Shown piece by piece: positions 16,417-23,954 of a stretch of 64,000 nt of DNA. The notes beneath the pieces were generated by a model, which was not told the DNA's origin, ran no database searches, and saw only the letters and a list, made by a program, of their open reading frames with translations. A program made the translations under genes and the position numbers. Position 1 is the stretch's first letter. Each line of letters begins with the position of its first letter. This stretch comes from an uncultured Bacteroides sp. (GTDB lineage Bacteria; Bacteroidota; Bacteroidia; Bacteroidales; Bacteroidaceae): the NCBI GenBank assembly GCA_958453305.1, contig CAUDXH010000010.1, positions 1-64,000 on the forward strand, in the 5' to 3' direction.

Positions 16417-18017
16417 ATTAATCCTAAACCTTTTATGTGTTTGCGTTTATGTTTAATTTCAAAAATCATTCGCATAAGCAATGCTTCTATGAAGTCGGGA
16501 GAATGACCTACTAATTTTTTCATTATAATCTTCTTGATAATAGTCCAGCCTTTCTCTTCACTGTCTTCATCCTTTCGTATCGCTTTCCTTTCCTTGTCGA
16601 GAATCTGTCTAAGGGGAACTTTCTCAAACCCTTTGCCGGAGAACTTGCGTTCAAGAAGAGTCGGTTCAATGGAAATCTCCCGGTTGATAATTTTTTGTGC
16701 GAACAGATATGCCGCTTGTGATTTTAAATTCGCATAGATGTATTTGAATTTCTCTTCCACGGCTTCTTTGTTGTTGAATGGGATTGCATTCGGGAAAAAG
16801 CCTTTGAATATTTGTCCGAGTCCGTTAAGGTCATAGGTGAAGCATTCTTCTCTTACATGCCATTCTTCCAGCATCGCTTTTACGGTATCGACTGTTTTCT
16901 TGCTGTCAAGTTTGCAAACAAATATGTCTCTTATATGCCATCCTTCCCACAGCCACATGACAAGACTGTCGCCACCCTCAAATGCCGCATCACATGATAC
17001 CCGGCGTATTCCATCACCTATCTGCATGGAATTGCGGTATAAGGCTTCCATGTGAGTCAGCTTTATTATATCATCTCCGGCAGCTTTGTATTTCCAGTTA
17101 CCGTCAAGATCGCGTGCGCGTTGTTCGTCTGACTGGTTGACAAGGTTAGCCAAATAGGTCGGATCAGAAGACATCAGTTTTACATTATCGGAAAGTTTTG
17201 CTTCAATAAAAGTAACCGACTTGATAAACAGTTCTTGTGGTGTGCCATATTGCTCATACTCCGGCTTCCAGTAGGCGTGTATAATATCCTTGCATTGCTC
17301 ATATACTTCCTCACGGGTATCTCCCCAATATATACCTGAAACATTGTCCCCGTCCATAAAACAATACCGGACTCTGCCATCACGTTCCGGGATTGGAAGA
17401 CCATCTTCTCCGATCCACCAGTCAATGAATTTTGCAACCCAGCTGTCAGGATCAGGGTTACATGTTCCGATAAAGCGGTTACGGATATGAAAGGCGTTAC
17501 GGTTACAAGTGATAAGGTATTTGAATTTGAGATATTCCATGTGGGTTATTTCATCCACACCTATATATGCGAACTGTTTACCTTGAAAACGCTTTTTGAA
17601 ATCGTCAAGTGTGTCAGCATGATAGCTGAATTTTAAAAATCCACCTTTATAGAAATTCCAGCGCATGTCGTTTTTGGACTTGTTGTATTCCCCAAAATCA
17701 TCATATAAGGTGGATGATGTTTCTACCATATCAGAGAGATCGTCTATCTCATGCCGGAGAAGCACAGAACGGAAGTTTTTATTTTTTATATCTTTCAATG
17801 TTTCCATAAGAAGAGTAAAAGTTTTACTTCCTCCACGGCATCCCCCACAGATGGTAATATCAGCCGGGGTGGAGAGCATGTTTTCCTGCCCTCCACCTTG
17901 TGCGATTATCTTATTCGGATTAGGAATTTTCCTATCCGCGTCCCTTAACATTTGGATATATTCATAATCAAGCACCAAACTGGCATTAACCGTTTTTATT
18001 CCACTATATTTCTCCAT
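16413..18017 (-). CDS. terL: Large terminase subunit (TerL)
   Basis: 534 residues from the ATG at 18017 (MEKYSGIKTVNAS). The upstream ATG at 18047 lies inside a terminator hairpin and was rejected. The N-terminal ATPase has a Walker A-like CGGCRGGSKTFT and Walker B FAYIGVDEITH. The C-terminal nuclease half shows VSCDAAFEGGDS as the first acidic motif and PDFIEALLMRM near the end. It packages DNA through the portal encoded next. Confidence 0.92.
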   Translation of the reverse strand: MEKYSGIKTVNASLVLDYEYIQMLRDADRKIPNPNKIIAQGGGQENMLSTPADITICGGCRGGSKTFTLLMETLKDIKNKNFRSVLLRHEIDDLSDMVETSSTLYDDFGEYNKSKNDMRWNFYKGGFLKFSYHADTLDDFKKRFQGKQFAYIGVDEITHMEYLKFKYLITCNRNAFHIRNRFIGTCNPDPDSWVAKFIDWWIGEDGLPIPERDGRVRYCFMDGDNVSGIYWGDTREEVYEQCKDIIHAYWKPEYEQYGTPQELFIKSVTFIEAKLSDNVKLMSSDPTYLANLVNQSDEQRARDLDGNWKYKAAGDDIIKLTHMEALYRNSMQIGDGIRRVSCDAAFEGGDSLVMWLWEGWHIRDIFVCKLDSKKTVDTVKAMLEEWHVREECFTYDLNGLGQIFKGFFPNAIPFNNKEAVEEKFKYIYANLKSQAAYLFAQKIINREISIEPTLLERKFSGKGFEKVPLRQILDKERKAIRKDEDSEEKGWTIIKKIIMKKLVGHSPDFIEALLMRMIFEIKHKRKHIKGLGLI

Positions 18018-18021
18018 AAAA

Positions 18022-18059
18022 AGAAAACCGATCCTCACATTACACATGTGGAGACCGGC
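18022..18059 (-). terminator. Leader terminator before terL
   Basis: On the minus strand ccggtctccacat pairs with atgtgaggatcgg (12 of 13 positions, 5-nt loop) and is followed by TTTTCTTTTT. It ends 5 nt before the terL ATG, so transcripts from the promoter at 18089 must read through a terminator to express terL. Confidence 0.7.
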
Positions 18060-18088
18060 CTATAAGCTCTGATTCTAATATTGCAGTA

Positions 18089-18096
18089 CAAAAATA
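18089..18096 (-). promoter_or_regulatory. Minus-strand late promoter (-7 element) for terL-portal
   Basis: Minus-strand TATTTTTG fits TAnnTTTG. No TTTG sits at the right -33 distance. Instead the shared palindrome at 18108-18139 occupies that place. Confidence 0.5.
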
Positions 18097-18107
18097 CGCA
18101 TAAAGAG

Positions 18108-18139
18108 TATTATTTTCTACATTTTAATAGAAAATAATA
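18108..18139. promoter_or_regulatory. Palindromic operator B TATTATTTTCTA-n8-TAGAAAATAATA
   Basis: A perfect 12-bp inverted repeat with 8-nt spacer, lying between the divergent terL promoter and the tRNA/capsid promoter. The left arm is repeated exactly at 33824 with the same spacer, and the right arm exactly at 10441. Confidence 0.75.
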
Positions 18140-18149
18140 TCAAAAATGT

Positions 18150-18180
18150 TTTGAGAAAAGAAATCCAGTACATATATTTG
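18150..18180 (+). promoter_or_regulatory. Promoter for tRNA-capsid operon
   Basis: TTTG (18150-18153), 19 nt, TATATTTG (18173-18180): a full Bacteroidetes-type promoter downstream of operator B. Confidence 0.7.
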
Positions 18181-18197
18181 CAACGAAAACATGGAGT

Positions 18198-18380
18198 ATG
18201 ATAAAAATTAGTGCGGATAAAGATGCAGATCAAAGGGAAATATACAACAAGATAGTTTTATGTCCGATATGCGGTCAGAAACTAACTGATATAAGCTATG
18301 TCAATGGTGTTGTTATATTGAGAGTGAAGTGTCGTAGATGCAAGAACTACATAAATGTGGATATTGTGGGTACAAAGTAG
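18198..18380 (+). CDS. Com-like zinc-ribbon protein, 60 aa
   Basis: CPICGQKL at the start of the ribbon and CRRCKNY near the end give a CxxC...CxxC zinc ribbon. Size and layout recall the Com family of phage translational regulators, which act on DNA-modification genes in Mu. First gene of the tRNA leader transcript, 15 bp before the initiator tRNA. Regulatory role is inference. Confidence 0.6.
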   Translation: MIKISADKDADQREIYNKIVLCPICGQKLTDISYVNGVVILRVKCRRCKNYINVDIVGTK

Positions 18381-18395
18381 TTTTCAGGATAATAT

Positions 18396-18468
18396 CGCGG
18401 AGTGGAGCAGCTGGTAGCTCGTTGGGATCATAGCCCAAAGGTCATTCGTTCGAGTCGAATCTCCGCAA
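18396..18468 (+). tRNA. Initiator tRNA-fMet (CAT)
   Basis: Acceptor cgcggag / ctccgca leaves an unpaired C1.A72. The anticodon stem has three consecutive G:C pairs (ttggg / cccaa) around atCATag. Both are initiator hallmarks. No encoded CCA. Confidence 0.88.
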
Positions 18469-18533
18469 CAATAGTTGGAGTTGCCGCATTGTTTCTCCCT
18501 TCGATGTGGCGTATGGGGATAAAGGGAGAATAT
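18469..18533 (+). ncRNA. Spacer RNA with predicted H-type pseudoknot
   Basis: GCCGCAT (18483-18489) pairs with ATGTGGC (18504-18510), with one G.U. The intervening TCTCCCTT (18494-18501) pairs with AAGGGAGA (18522-18529). The interleaved pairing makes an H-type pseudoknot between two tRNAs. No tRNA arms are visible. Function unknown. Confidence 0.5.
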
Positions 18534-18606
18534 GGAAAGATGGCAGACGTGGTGTATGCACCGGACTGAAAATCCGGTTAAGGTGATTCGATTTCATCTC
18601 TTTCCA
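18534..18606 (+). tRNA. tRNA-Phe (GAA)
   Basis: Acceptor ggaaaga / tctttcc, anticodon arm ccgga-ctGAAaa-tccgg, T arm ggtga-ttcgatt-tcatc. The D arm is atypical (gcagacgtggtgtatgc). Confidence 0.75.
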
Positions 18607-18685
18607 CAAAACCTATACGGTGTGGTTCAATTCCCACAGGTACGCTGAAATGGGGTATCGCAGGTTAGGTGAGTATAGGTATATT
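18607..18685 (+). ncRNA. tRNA-sized structured spacer
   Basis: Outer stem acctatac (18611-18618) / gtataggt (18673-18680). Inside it are a T-arm-like hairpin tgtgg-ttcaattc-ccaca and a weaker ggtac / gtatc hairpin. No anticodon arm was found. It may be a degenerate tRNA or a stable spacer RNA. Confidence 0.35.
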
Positions 18686-18758
18686 GTCCGGTTAGCTCAA
18701 TTGGTAGAGCAATACACTGTTAATGTAAAGGTCGGTAGTTCGATTCTATCACCGGGCG
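18686..18758 (+). tRNA. tRNA-Asn (GTT)
   Basis: Acceptor gtccggt / accgggc, D arm with gctcaattggtagagc, anticodon loop ctGTTaa and T loop ttcgatt. Confidence 0.9.
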
Positions 18759-18765
18759 CAATGAA

Positions 18766-18838
18766 GCGGAGATAGTTCAGTTGGAAGAACGTCAGATTCC
18801 AAACCTGATTGTCGGGGGTTCGAGTCCTTCTCTTCGCG
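18766..18838 (+). tRNA. tRNA-Trp (CCA)
   Basis: Acceptor gcggaga / tcttcgc, anticodon loop ttCCAaa and T loop ttcgagt. Confidence 0.88.
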
Positions 18839-18843
18839 CATAT

Positions 18844-18914
18844 TGAGATATGGTGTAATGGCAACACAGCAGATTTTGGTTCTGCTATTCAAGGTTCAAA
18901 TCCTTGTATCTCAA
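18844..18914 (+). tRNA. tRNA-Gln (TTG)
   Basis: Acceptor tgagata / tatctca, anticodon arm gcaga-ttTTGgt-tctgc, T arm caagg-ttcaaat-ccttg. Confidence 0.88.
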
Positions 18915-18919
18915 CAAAT

Positions 18920-18991
18920 GGCGTATTCGACTAACGGTTAGGTCGTCACCTTTTCACGGTGGAAACCAGAGTTCGATTCTCTGATACGCTA
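18920..18991 (+). tRNA. tRNA-Glu (TTC)
   Basis: Acceptor ggcgtat / atacgct, anticodon loop ttTTCac in a cacc / ggtg stem, T arm cagag-ttcgatt-ctctg. Confidence 0.88.
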
Positions 18992-19064
18992 CACAGAATG
19001 AATAACGTCCGAAATACAAGGGAAATGCGGTGGTTTCACCGAGACATCTTGTAGGTCGCATATT
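18992..19064 (+). ncRNA. Structured spacer between tRNA-Glu and tRNA-Ser
   Basis: Contains a tight hairpin cggtg-gttt-caccg, an enclosing acaag / cttgt pairing and a possible crossing atgcg / cgcat pairing. No tRNA arms. Significance uncertain. Confidence 0.3.
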
Positions 19065-19149
19065 GGAAGTATGGGTGAGTGAACGATACCACCTCTTTGC
19101 TAAAGAGGCAAGCTGAAAGGCTTCGGAGGTTTGAATCCTTCTGCTTCCG
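19065..19149 (+). tRNA. tRNA-Ser (GCT)
   Basis: Class II tRNA with a long variable arm. Acceptor ggaagta / tgcttcc, anticodon arm ctctt-tGCTaa-agag. Confidence 0.85.
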
Positions 19150-19155
19150 CAAAAC

Positions 19156-19237
19156 GGGTAGTTACCGAAGTGGCAAACGGGATAGACTGTAAATCTATTG
19201 GCTTTCGTCTTCATTGGTTCGAGTCCAATACTGCCCA
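19156..19237 (+). tRNA. tRNA-Tyr (GTA)
   Basis: Class II tRNA. Acceptor gggtagt / actgccc, anticodon arm agact-GTA-aatct, T arm attgg-ttcgagt-ccaat. Confidence 0.88.
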
Positions 19238-19260
19238 CTATTAAATGGAAAATAAGACCA

Positions 19261-19303
19261 AAGAGTCAGATTGATGCAAAAAGCATTGTCTGACTCTTTT
19301 TTT
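19261..19303 (+). terminator. Terminator between tRNA array and capsid genes
   Basis: aagagtcaga pairs with tctgactctt and the stem continues with ttgatgc / gcattg, followed by a run of seven T. It lies 28 bp before the first capsid gene, so capsid expression needs readthrough. Confidence 0.85.
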
Positions 19304-19330
19304 ATTCAACATAAACACAAAATAAACACG

Positions 19331-19954
19331 ATGGAACAAGAAAAAATCTTATCCACATTAAGTGAGAAACTTGGAGAAACCAGTTTTTCACCGCAGACAT
19401 TACAGACGTATGTAGAACTTAATCCCATAGCCGAAGGTTCGGAGCCTGACGAGGCTTATTGGAACAAGGCTGTGAATTTTCTGAAAGGGATGCAAGGACA
19501 GTACAACCATGATGTCGCAACCAGAGTTGAGGACTTTAAGAAAAACTATAAGCCCCAACCGACTCCCCCGACACCTCCAACTCCACCGGTACCACCGAAA
19601 AACGATGATGAACTGGAGAAGAAACTGAAAGAACTGGAAGCACGTTTAGACGCGGAAGACAGCAAAAAGGTTCAAGCTGATTTGTTGAAGAAGGTTACGG
19701 CTGCAATGAAGGCCAAACAAGCGAATGATGATTATGTGTTGAGCAAGACCTTACAAGGGGTAACTTTCGATACCAAGAAAACTGTGGATGAACTGGTTAC
19801 TGAATTTCTGCCGAAATATGATGCAGAATATAAGGCGTGCAGGGGTTATGGCACCGCCCCAAGAACTTCTGACGGTTCAGGTGGAACACAACACAATGCA
19901 GCCAGCAGATACTTTGAACGTAAAGGCAAGAAGGAAGGCTGGAAGAAGAATTGA
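19331..19954 (+). CDS. Probable scaffolding protein
   Basis: 207 residues from the ATG at 19331. A longer frame starting at 19271 would begin inside the terminator. A helical N terminus is followed by a proline-rich linker of PTPPTPP type (residues 77-90), a charged coiled coil (DDELEKKLKELEARLD) and a basic tail (RKGKKEGWKKN). Position just before head fibre-like and major capsid genes suits a scaffold. Confidence 0.55.
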   Translation: MEQEKILSTLSEKLGETSFSPQTLQTYVELNPIAEGSEPDEAYWNKAVNFLKGMQGQYNHDVATRVEDFKKNYKPQPTPPTPPTPPVPPKNDDELEKKLKELEARLDAEDSKKVQADLLKKVTAAMKAKQANDDYVLSKTLQGVTFDTKKTVDELVTEFLPKYDAEYKACRGYGTAPRTSDGSGGTQHNAASRYFERKGKKEGWKKN

Positions 19955-19981
19955 AATTATTAACTCTAAAACAATAAATGT

Positions 19982-20389
19982 ATGGGAACAATGGGTAACA
20001 CGTTTGATGTGAACACCGTGAAATACGGACATGCCCGTAAAGTGTGGCGTGAAATCCGTCACCGTTATCCGGGCGGTGGTATGGTGAGCAACATTTCCGA
20101 TTGGGTTGCGGTTGGCAAGATTCCTGCCGGTACAGCTGTGAAGTTTGATCTTTCAGGTAAGACATTCACCGCTTATACGGATGCACAGATCAAGGCGGCT
20201 GAATCAGATATTACCACTCTTGGCATTAATGGTTATTTGCAAGAAGATATTCTTGTAGCCAGTGGCAACACAAAGGCCAGTGGGACAGTAGTCTATGCCG
20301 GAGAGATTTATCAGTACATGTTTGACGAAGAAGTGGTCGCTATCCTGCAAAAGATTACTACACTTCCTCAAATTGTATGGGTGCAGTAA
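19982..20389 (+). CDS. Head decoration / head-fibre-like protein
   Basis: 135 residues, beta-rich, with SDWVAVGKIPAGTAVKFDLSG, typical of the small capsid-stabilising or head-fibre proteins placed before the major capsid gene in Bacteroides siphoviruses. The start may be 19982 or the ATG three codons later. Function inferred from position and style. Confidence 0.5.
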   Translation: MGTMGNTFDVNTVKYGHARKVWREIRHRYPGGGMVSNISDWVAVGKIPAGTAVKFDLSGKTFTAYTDAQIKAAESDITTLGINGYLQEDILVASGNTKASGTVVYAGEIYQYMFDEEVVAILQKITTLPQIVWVQ

Positions 20390-20426
20390 AAGAATTTGAA
20401 AACAACATTTAAAATACGACAATTGT

Positions 20427-21620
20427 ATGAATACACTTCCTATTGATTTGTACAAGGTTATCGAGTATGGGCTTGGTGGGGACACTTGGCAAGAATTTAT
20501 TGACCGTTACAAGGAGAAGTATGACCTACTTCAAATTGATGGTTTTGAATTTGAAGCAACCAAGTTGGATTATACTTTCTCCCAGCTTATTACGAGCCTC
20601 GGCGTGAAAACGCTGCCAGCTTACGTTGATCCGGAAAGTCCGGGTTATGAAGCTGCATTGGGAGAACTCGAAGGAAGGACGGGTAATATCCCGACTCAAA
20701 AGAAGTTCTACCGTTTGAACCGTGTGACTGTGAGACAACAATTGCAGCTGTTGCAACGGGTAGGCATGTCCGCATTGACGGAAGAGATGCAGAATGTGTT
20801 CTTGGGCTTGCTTGATGAAAGTGCTGACGGTCTTATCGGATCGTACTACAATGCGCTTACTCACCAGCGAATGAGAATTGTTTCCACGGGTAAGTTCACT
20901 ATTGATACTGATAACAACCCACGTGGTTTGAAGGGTATCACTATTGACTTTAATATCCCTGAAAACCATTATCAAGTATTGGCCGGCACAAGCCGCTGGT
21001 GGACTAAGGATGAACATATTCCGGCAAATCAAGGCTCTGCCTCTGATCCGATTATGGATGTAAAGAACAGAGTGAAAGAGATTCGCCGCAAATATCATTA
21101 TTTGGGCAAGATCAGGATGGAGCTGGCGCAGGACTTATGGGATGATTTAATGACTCATACCACGGTTCTTAAACGTATCGGCCATTCCCTCTATCCGACT
21201 GTGACGGATGATAGTACGGTTATTGCCAATGCACAGAATGAAGATGAAGACCGCCTGAAAGCCATTTTCAAGAAACTGGTTAAGGTGGATGAAATCGTGC
21301 CACGTGACAGCTATGCTTTTGTTGACAAGCCCGGTAAGGATGCGGACGGACAACCTGATCTTATCACTGAACAAGTGGAGAACTTCAAGGCCACCAATAT
21401 TGCCTTTATACCAGTAGGTCAGATCGGTACTATTCAAGGTGTGGAGCCTTTGACTTTGGGATATGAGGCAAACAAGGTTGCTTCTTATGACGGTGGACGC
21501 TTGAAACTGACACAGAGAGCCAATCCTGAAACACATTCAATCTATATTGAAAGTGAAGCCGCCCAAATGTGTGTGCCGAGAATGCCACAGTATATGTTCA
21601 TCTCTACTGTAACTGTGTAA
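20427..21620 (+). CDS. Major capsid protein (HK97-like, probable)
   Basis: 397 residues, the usual size. A central segment RVTVRQQLQLLQRVGMSALTEEMQNVFLGLLDE looks like the spine helix, followed by alternating beta segments and a C-terminal SIYIESEAAQMCVPRMPQYMFISTV. It lies between scaffold/decoration and neck genes, which is the best support. Confidence 0.78.
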   Translation: MNTLPIDLYKVIEYGLGGDTWQEFIDRYKEKYDLLQIDGFEFEATKLDYTFSQLITSLGVKTLPAYVDPESPGYEAALGELEGRTGNIPTQKKFYRLNRVTVRQQLQLLQRVGMSALTEEMQNVFLGLLDESADGLIGSYYNALTHQRMRIVSTGKFTIDTDNNPRGLKGITIDFNIPENHYQVLAGTSRWWTKDEHIPANQGSASDPIMDVKNRVKEIRRKYHYLGKIRMELAQDLWDDLMTHTTVLKRIGHSLYPTVTDDSTVIANAQNEDEDRLKAIFKKLVKVDEIVPRDSYAFVDKPGKDADGQPDLITEQVENFKATNIAFIPVGQIGTIQGVEPLTLGYEANKVASYDGGRLKLTQRANPETHSIYIESEAAQMCVPRMPQYMFISTVTV

Positions 21621-21639
21621 TTCTTAAATTCATGCAAGA

Positions 21640-22014
21640 ATGAATGAGGAACTTTCTCATACGGAAGATATGACCATTGAGGACTTTTTGAGTGGCGCAA
21701 CTGCTTATGAAATAGCGGACAACGCCCTCAAAAGGGTTCTTGTCAAGCGGAAAATCGCTTTTGGAACAATGGTAAGTGAACTGACCGAAAGGCAGCTTGA
21801 TCTTGCCACTGCCGATATTTACATGTGGTGTGCAAGCACTCCAAGCAGTAAGAATGATACCGAAGACAGTGACGGGGGATGGAAGCATAAGGAAGGTGGT
21901 TGGCAGACCAGTGCATACGACAAGCGGCAACTCCGTGAAATGGCGAAAGAACTGTATGAGAAATGGGATGAAGAAGTTGTAAAGGGCACTAAAATCAGAA
22001 TAGTCAATTTTTGA
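21640..22014 (+). CDS. Head-tail connector-like protein, 124 aa
   Basis: Helical protein (VLVKRKIAFGTMVSELTERQLDLATADIYMWCAS) directly after the capsid gene, the position of the adaptor that contacts the portal. Assignment by position. Confidence 0.5.
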   Translation: MNEELSHTEDMTIEDFLSGATAYEIADNALKRVLVKRKIAFGTMVSELTERQLDLATADIYMWCASTPSSKNDTEDSDGGWKHKEGGWQTSAYDKRQLREMAKELYEKWDEEVVKGTKIRIVNF

Positions 22015-22016
22015 GT

Positions 22017-22340
22017 ATGAAAGTAAATAATCCACGGCATCCGCACAAATGTACTGTTTACCGAATTATAGGTGAGGATTCTTTCAGTGATGGTGAGAAG
22101 GTGATCTTGTATGAAGGTATATGCCGAAAGGAAGGTAGTACAAATTTGCGGACATTCAAAACCGATAATGTGATAAAGAGCGATTATCTGTTGAGCCTTC
22201 CCGGAATTGTTGAAGGAATATTGGCCGGTGATCTGATAGATGTCACGGACAGACAAGGCACTTTCACTCAATGTATGGTTACTGATAGCTATGCCGGAAA
22301 TTTGGGAACAACTGTGTATTTCAATCTTGCAAAAAATTAA
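22017..22340 (+). CDS. Head-closure-like protein, 107 aa
   Basis: Start at the ATG at 22017, just after the preceding TGA. MKVNNPRHPHKCTVYRIIGED and the following beta-rich sequence resemble small stopper proteins that begin with HKCTVYR-type segments. Position second after the capsid is consistent. Confidence 0.5.
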   Translation: MKVNNPRHPHKCTVYRIIGEDSFSDGEKVILYEGICRKEGSTNLRTFKTDNVIKSDYLLSLPGIVEGILAGDLIDVTDRQGTFTQCMVTDSYAGNLGTTVYFNLAKN

Positions 22341-22343
22341 CGC

Positions 22344-22874
22344 ATGGATAACCGGAGCAATGAAGTATTGTTTGATGAAGGAATAAGGAAGGCAAAGGAG
22401 CTTGTTTCAGGATATATCTTTGATGTCTTGACTAAATGCTGTGAAGAACTTATCCAAGATGCACTTGATAACAAGTCAGGCTTTCGGAATCTTACGGGTA
22501 ATACAATAACCAGTTATGCGTGCGGATTATTCATGGACGGTAGATTTTCCTATTTCGTTTGTAGTGGAGATTCAATGAAACAACCGGTGAGAGTAAAGCT
22601 GACTAAAGGTGAAACATTTGTAGGTGTCAGTTATGATAATCAGAACAGACGTTTTACTGGAACAATAGAAACTGATAAAGGTTATGGCGAAGCATTCTCC
22701 TTTGATTTCTTGAAAAGATATAAGTCGGAATCACGTAAAGGATTTGAGATAGTAATGTGCACGGGTACTGAATATTCAACCTATTTGGAGAATGTGTTGA
22801 ATGCAGATGTTCTGACCGGAACATTTCAAAGGGCACAAAATACATTATTCAAGAACTTTAAACCAATGAAATGA
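22344..22874 (+). CDS. Neck / tail-completion-like protein, 176 aa
   Basis: Helical N terminus (ELVSGYIFDVLTKCCEELIQDALD) followed by beta-rich sequence, in the place of an HK97 gp10-like protein. Its TGA overlaps the next ATG (ATGATG). Role from position only. Confidence 0.45.
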   Translation: MDNRSNEVLFDEGIRKAKELVSGYIFDVLTKCCEELIQDALDNKSGFRNLTGNTITSYACGLFMDGRFSYFVCSGDSMKQPVRVKLTKGETFVGVSYDNQNRRFTGTIETDKGYGEAFSFDFLKRYKSESRKGFEIVMCTGTEYSTYLENVLNADVLTGTFQRAQNTLFKNFKPMK

Positions 22875-23266
22875 TGGGACGGACAGTTTATAGACGTATG
22901 GATATATTAAAACAAATCGCTGATGCAGTAACCGGCATTGGTGAAAAGGTTTTCATAACAGATCGTCCGGCTGCTGAACAAAAGGCGATGAAGGACTTTG
23001 TTGTTATCCGGTTGCCACAAACTATCCAAGATAAAGGAAGTACCTACCAAGACACTTACTGTCAGATAAACGTTTTTGCGCATGATCGCTCAAACGGTAT
23101 TGAGAATACAGTCCGTTTGGATGAAATGCAAATGGAAGTGGTTTCAAAATTTCCAATAGTGACGGAATTGTTTTCAGCTGTAAGTCCACGATTGCTTCCC
23201 GGAGGAAATGACGGACTCGGTTTTCATTCCTTAATAATACAAGCGAAGCTAATAATAAACAAATGA
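22871..23266 (+). CDS. Tail terminator-like protein, 131 aa
   Basis: Contains DFVVIRLPQTIQDKGSTYQDTYCQINVFAHDR and GFHSLIIQAKLIIN, a pattern of beta strands found in tail terminator (gpU-like) proteins. Directly precedes the tail tube gene. Confidence 0.5.
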   Translation: MMGRTVYRRMDILKQIADAVTGIGEKVFITDRPAAEQKAMKDFVVIRLPQTIQDKGSTYQDTYCQINVFAHDRSNGIENTVRLDEMQMEVVSKFPIVTELFSAVSPRLLPGGNDGLGFHSLIIQAKLIINK

Positions 23267-23289
23267 CACAAACTTAAAAAGATACGATT

Positions 23290-23853
23290 ATGGCAGAGAT
23301 TTCTATTACTACCAAACTGGAAGAGTTAAAGGTGCTCTTTAATCAGATGAAGGAGGTTTATTATGTGTCCAAAGTCAATAGTGACCTCGCAACTTTAGCG
23401 GCTTTTGATATGGAGCTGCCGGTACTCTCTGACGGAGTTACATTTGATACCGGAGCTGCCGATGTTTCCAAGATCAAGTTGACAACCGGAGCAACTTGGA
23501 CTTCTATTGCTAATGCCGGAGATTCCGATATTCAGTTTCAAGTACCTTCCGTGGCAGGAAAGATCAATGACTTGTTACTGAACAAGAAAGCGGAAACGGT
23601 GACTATGACTGCTACCATTGATGGTGAGACTTATGAAGGTGAAGGTTACAATATCGAACCGAAGAAAGTAATCGGAGGACTCTTCATGCGTAGTGAAGAC
23701 CGTCAAACAGCCTTGTTCTTACCGAATGTTGAGGGGTATAGCAACTTCGTCAGCGAGCAGGATAAGCCGGGGTACTTTAATGTATCTGTTTCTCCGTTGA
23801 ATGATGCTAAGGGTGCCTCTATTTACATTTTACGTAAAAAAGTGTCCGAATAA
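23290..23853 (+). CDS. Major tail (tube) protein
   Basis: 187 residues, beta-rich, with a VTMTATIDGETYEGEGYN segment. It precedes the tail chaperone and tape measure genes and is followed at once by a terminator, as expected for an abundant structural protein. Confidence 0.65.
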   Translation: MAEISITTKLEELKVLFNQMKEVYYVSKVNSDLATLAAFDMELPVLSDGVTFDTGAADVSKIKLTTGATWTSIANAGDSDIQFQVPSVAGKINDLLLNKKAETVTMTATIDGETYEGEGYNIEPKKVIGGLFMRSEDRQTALFLPNVEGYSNFVSEQDKPGYFNVSVSPLNDAKGASIYILRKKVSE

Positions 23854-23893
23854 AAAACTTAGGATATAACACTTTGCAAAATTCATATCAGCG

Positions 23894-23934
23894 AAAAGGT
23901 GGTGAGCTACTTGATACCGGCCACCACCTTTTTT
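23894..23934 (+). terminator. Terminator after the tail tube gene
   Basis: A 10-bp stem aaaggtggtg / caccaccttt with a long loop, then a T run. Likely partial, lowering expression of chaperone and tape measure relative to the tube protein. Confidence 0.75.
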
Positions 23935-23954
23935 CGTATAAAACACGATAAAAT

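Noticed and set aside
18018..18047. Upstream ATG (18047) for TerL
   Set aside because: Falls inside the leader hairpin; the ATG at 18017 follows the T run directly.
19271..19330. Upstream ATG for the scaffold gene
   Set aside because: It lies inside the intrinsic terminator hairpin at 19261-19303.
20526..21098. Antisense 190-residue frame in the capsid gene
   Set aside because: A shadow of the major capsid gene; no independent support.
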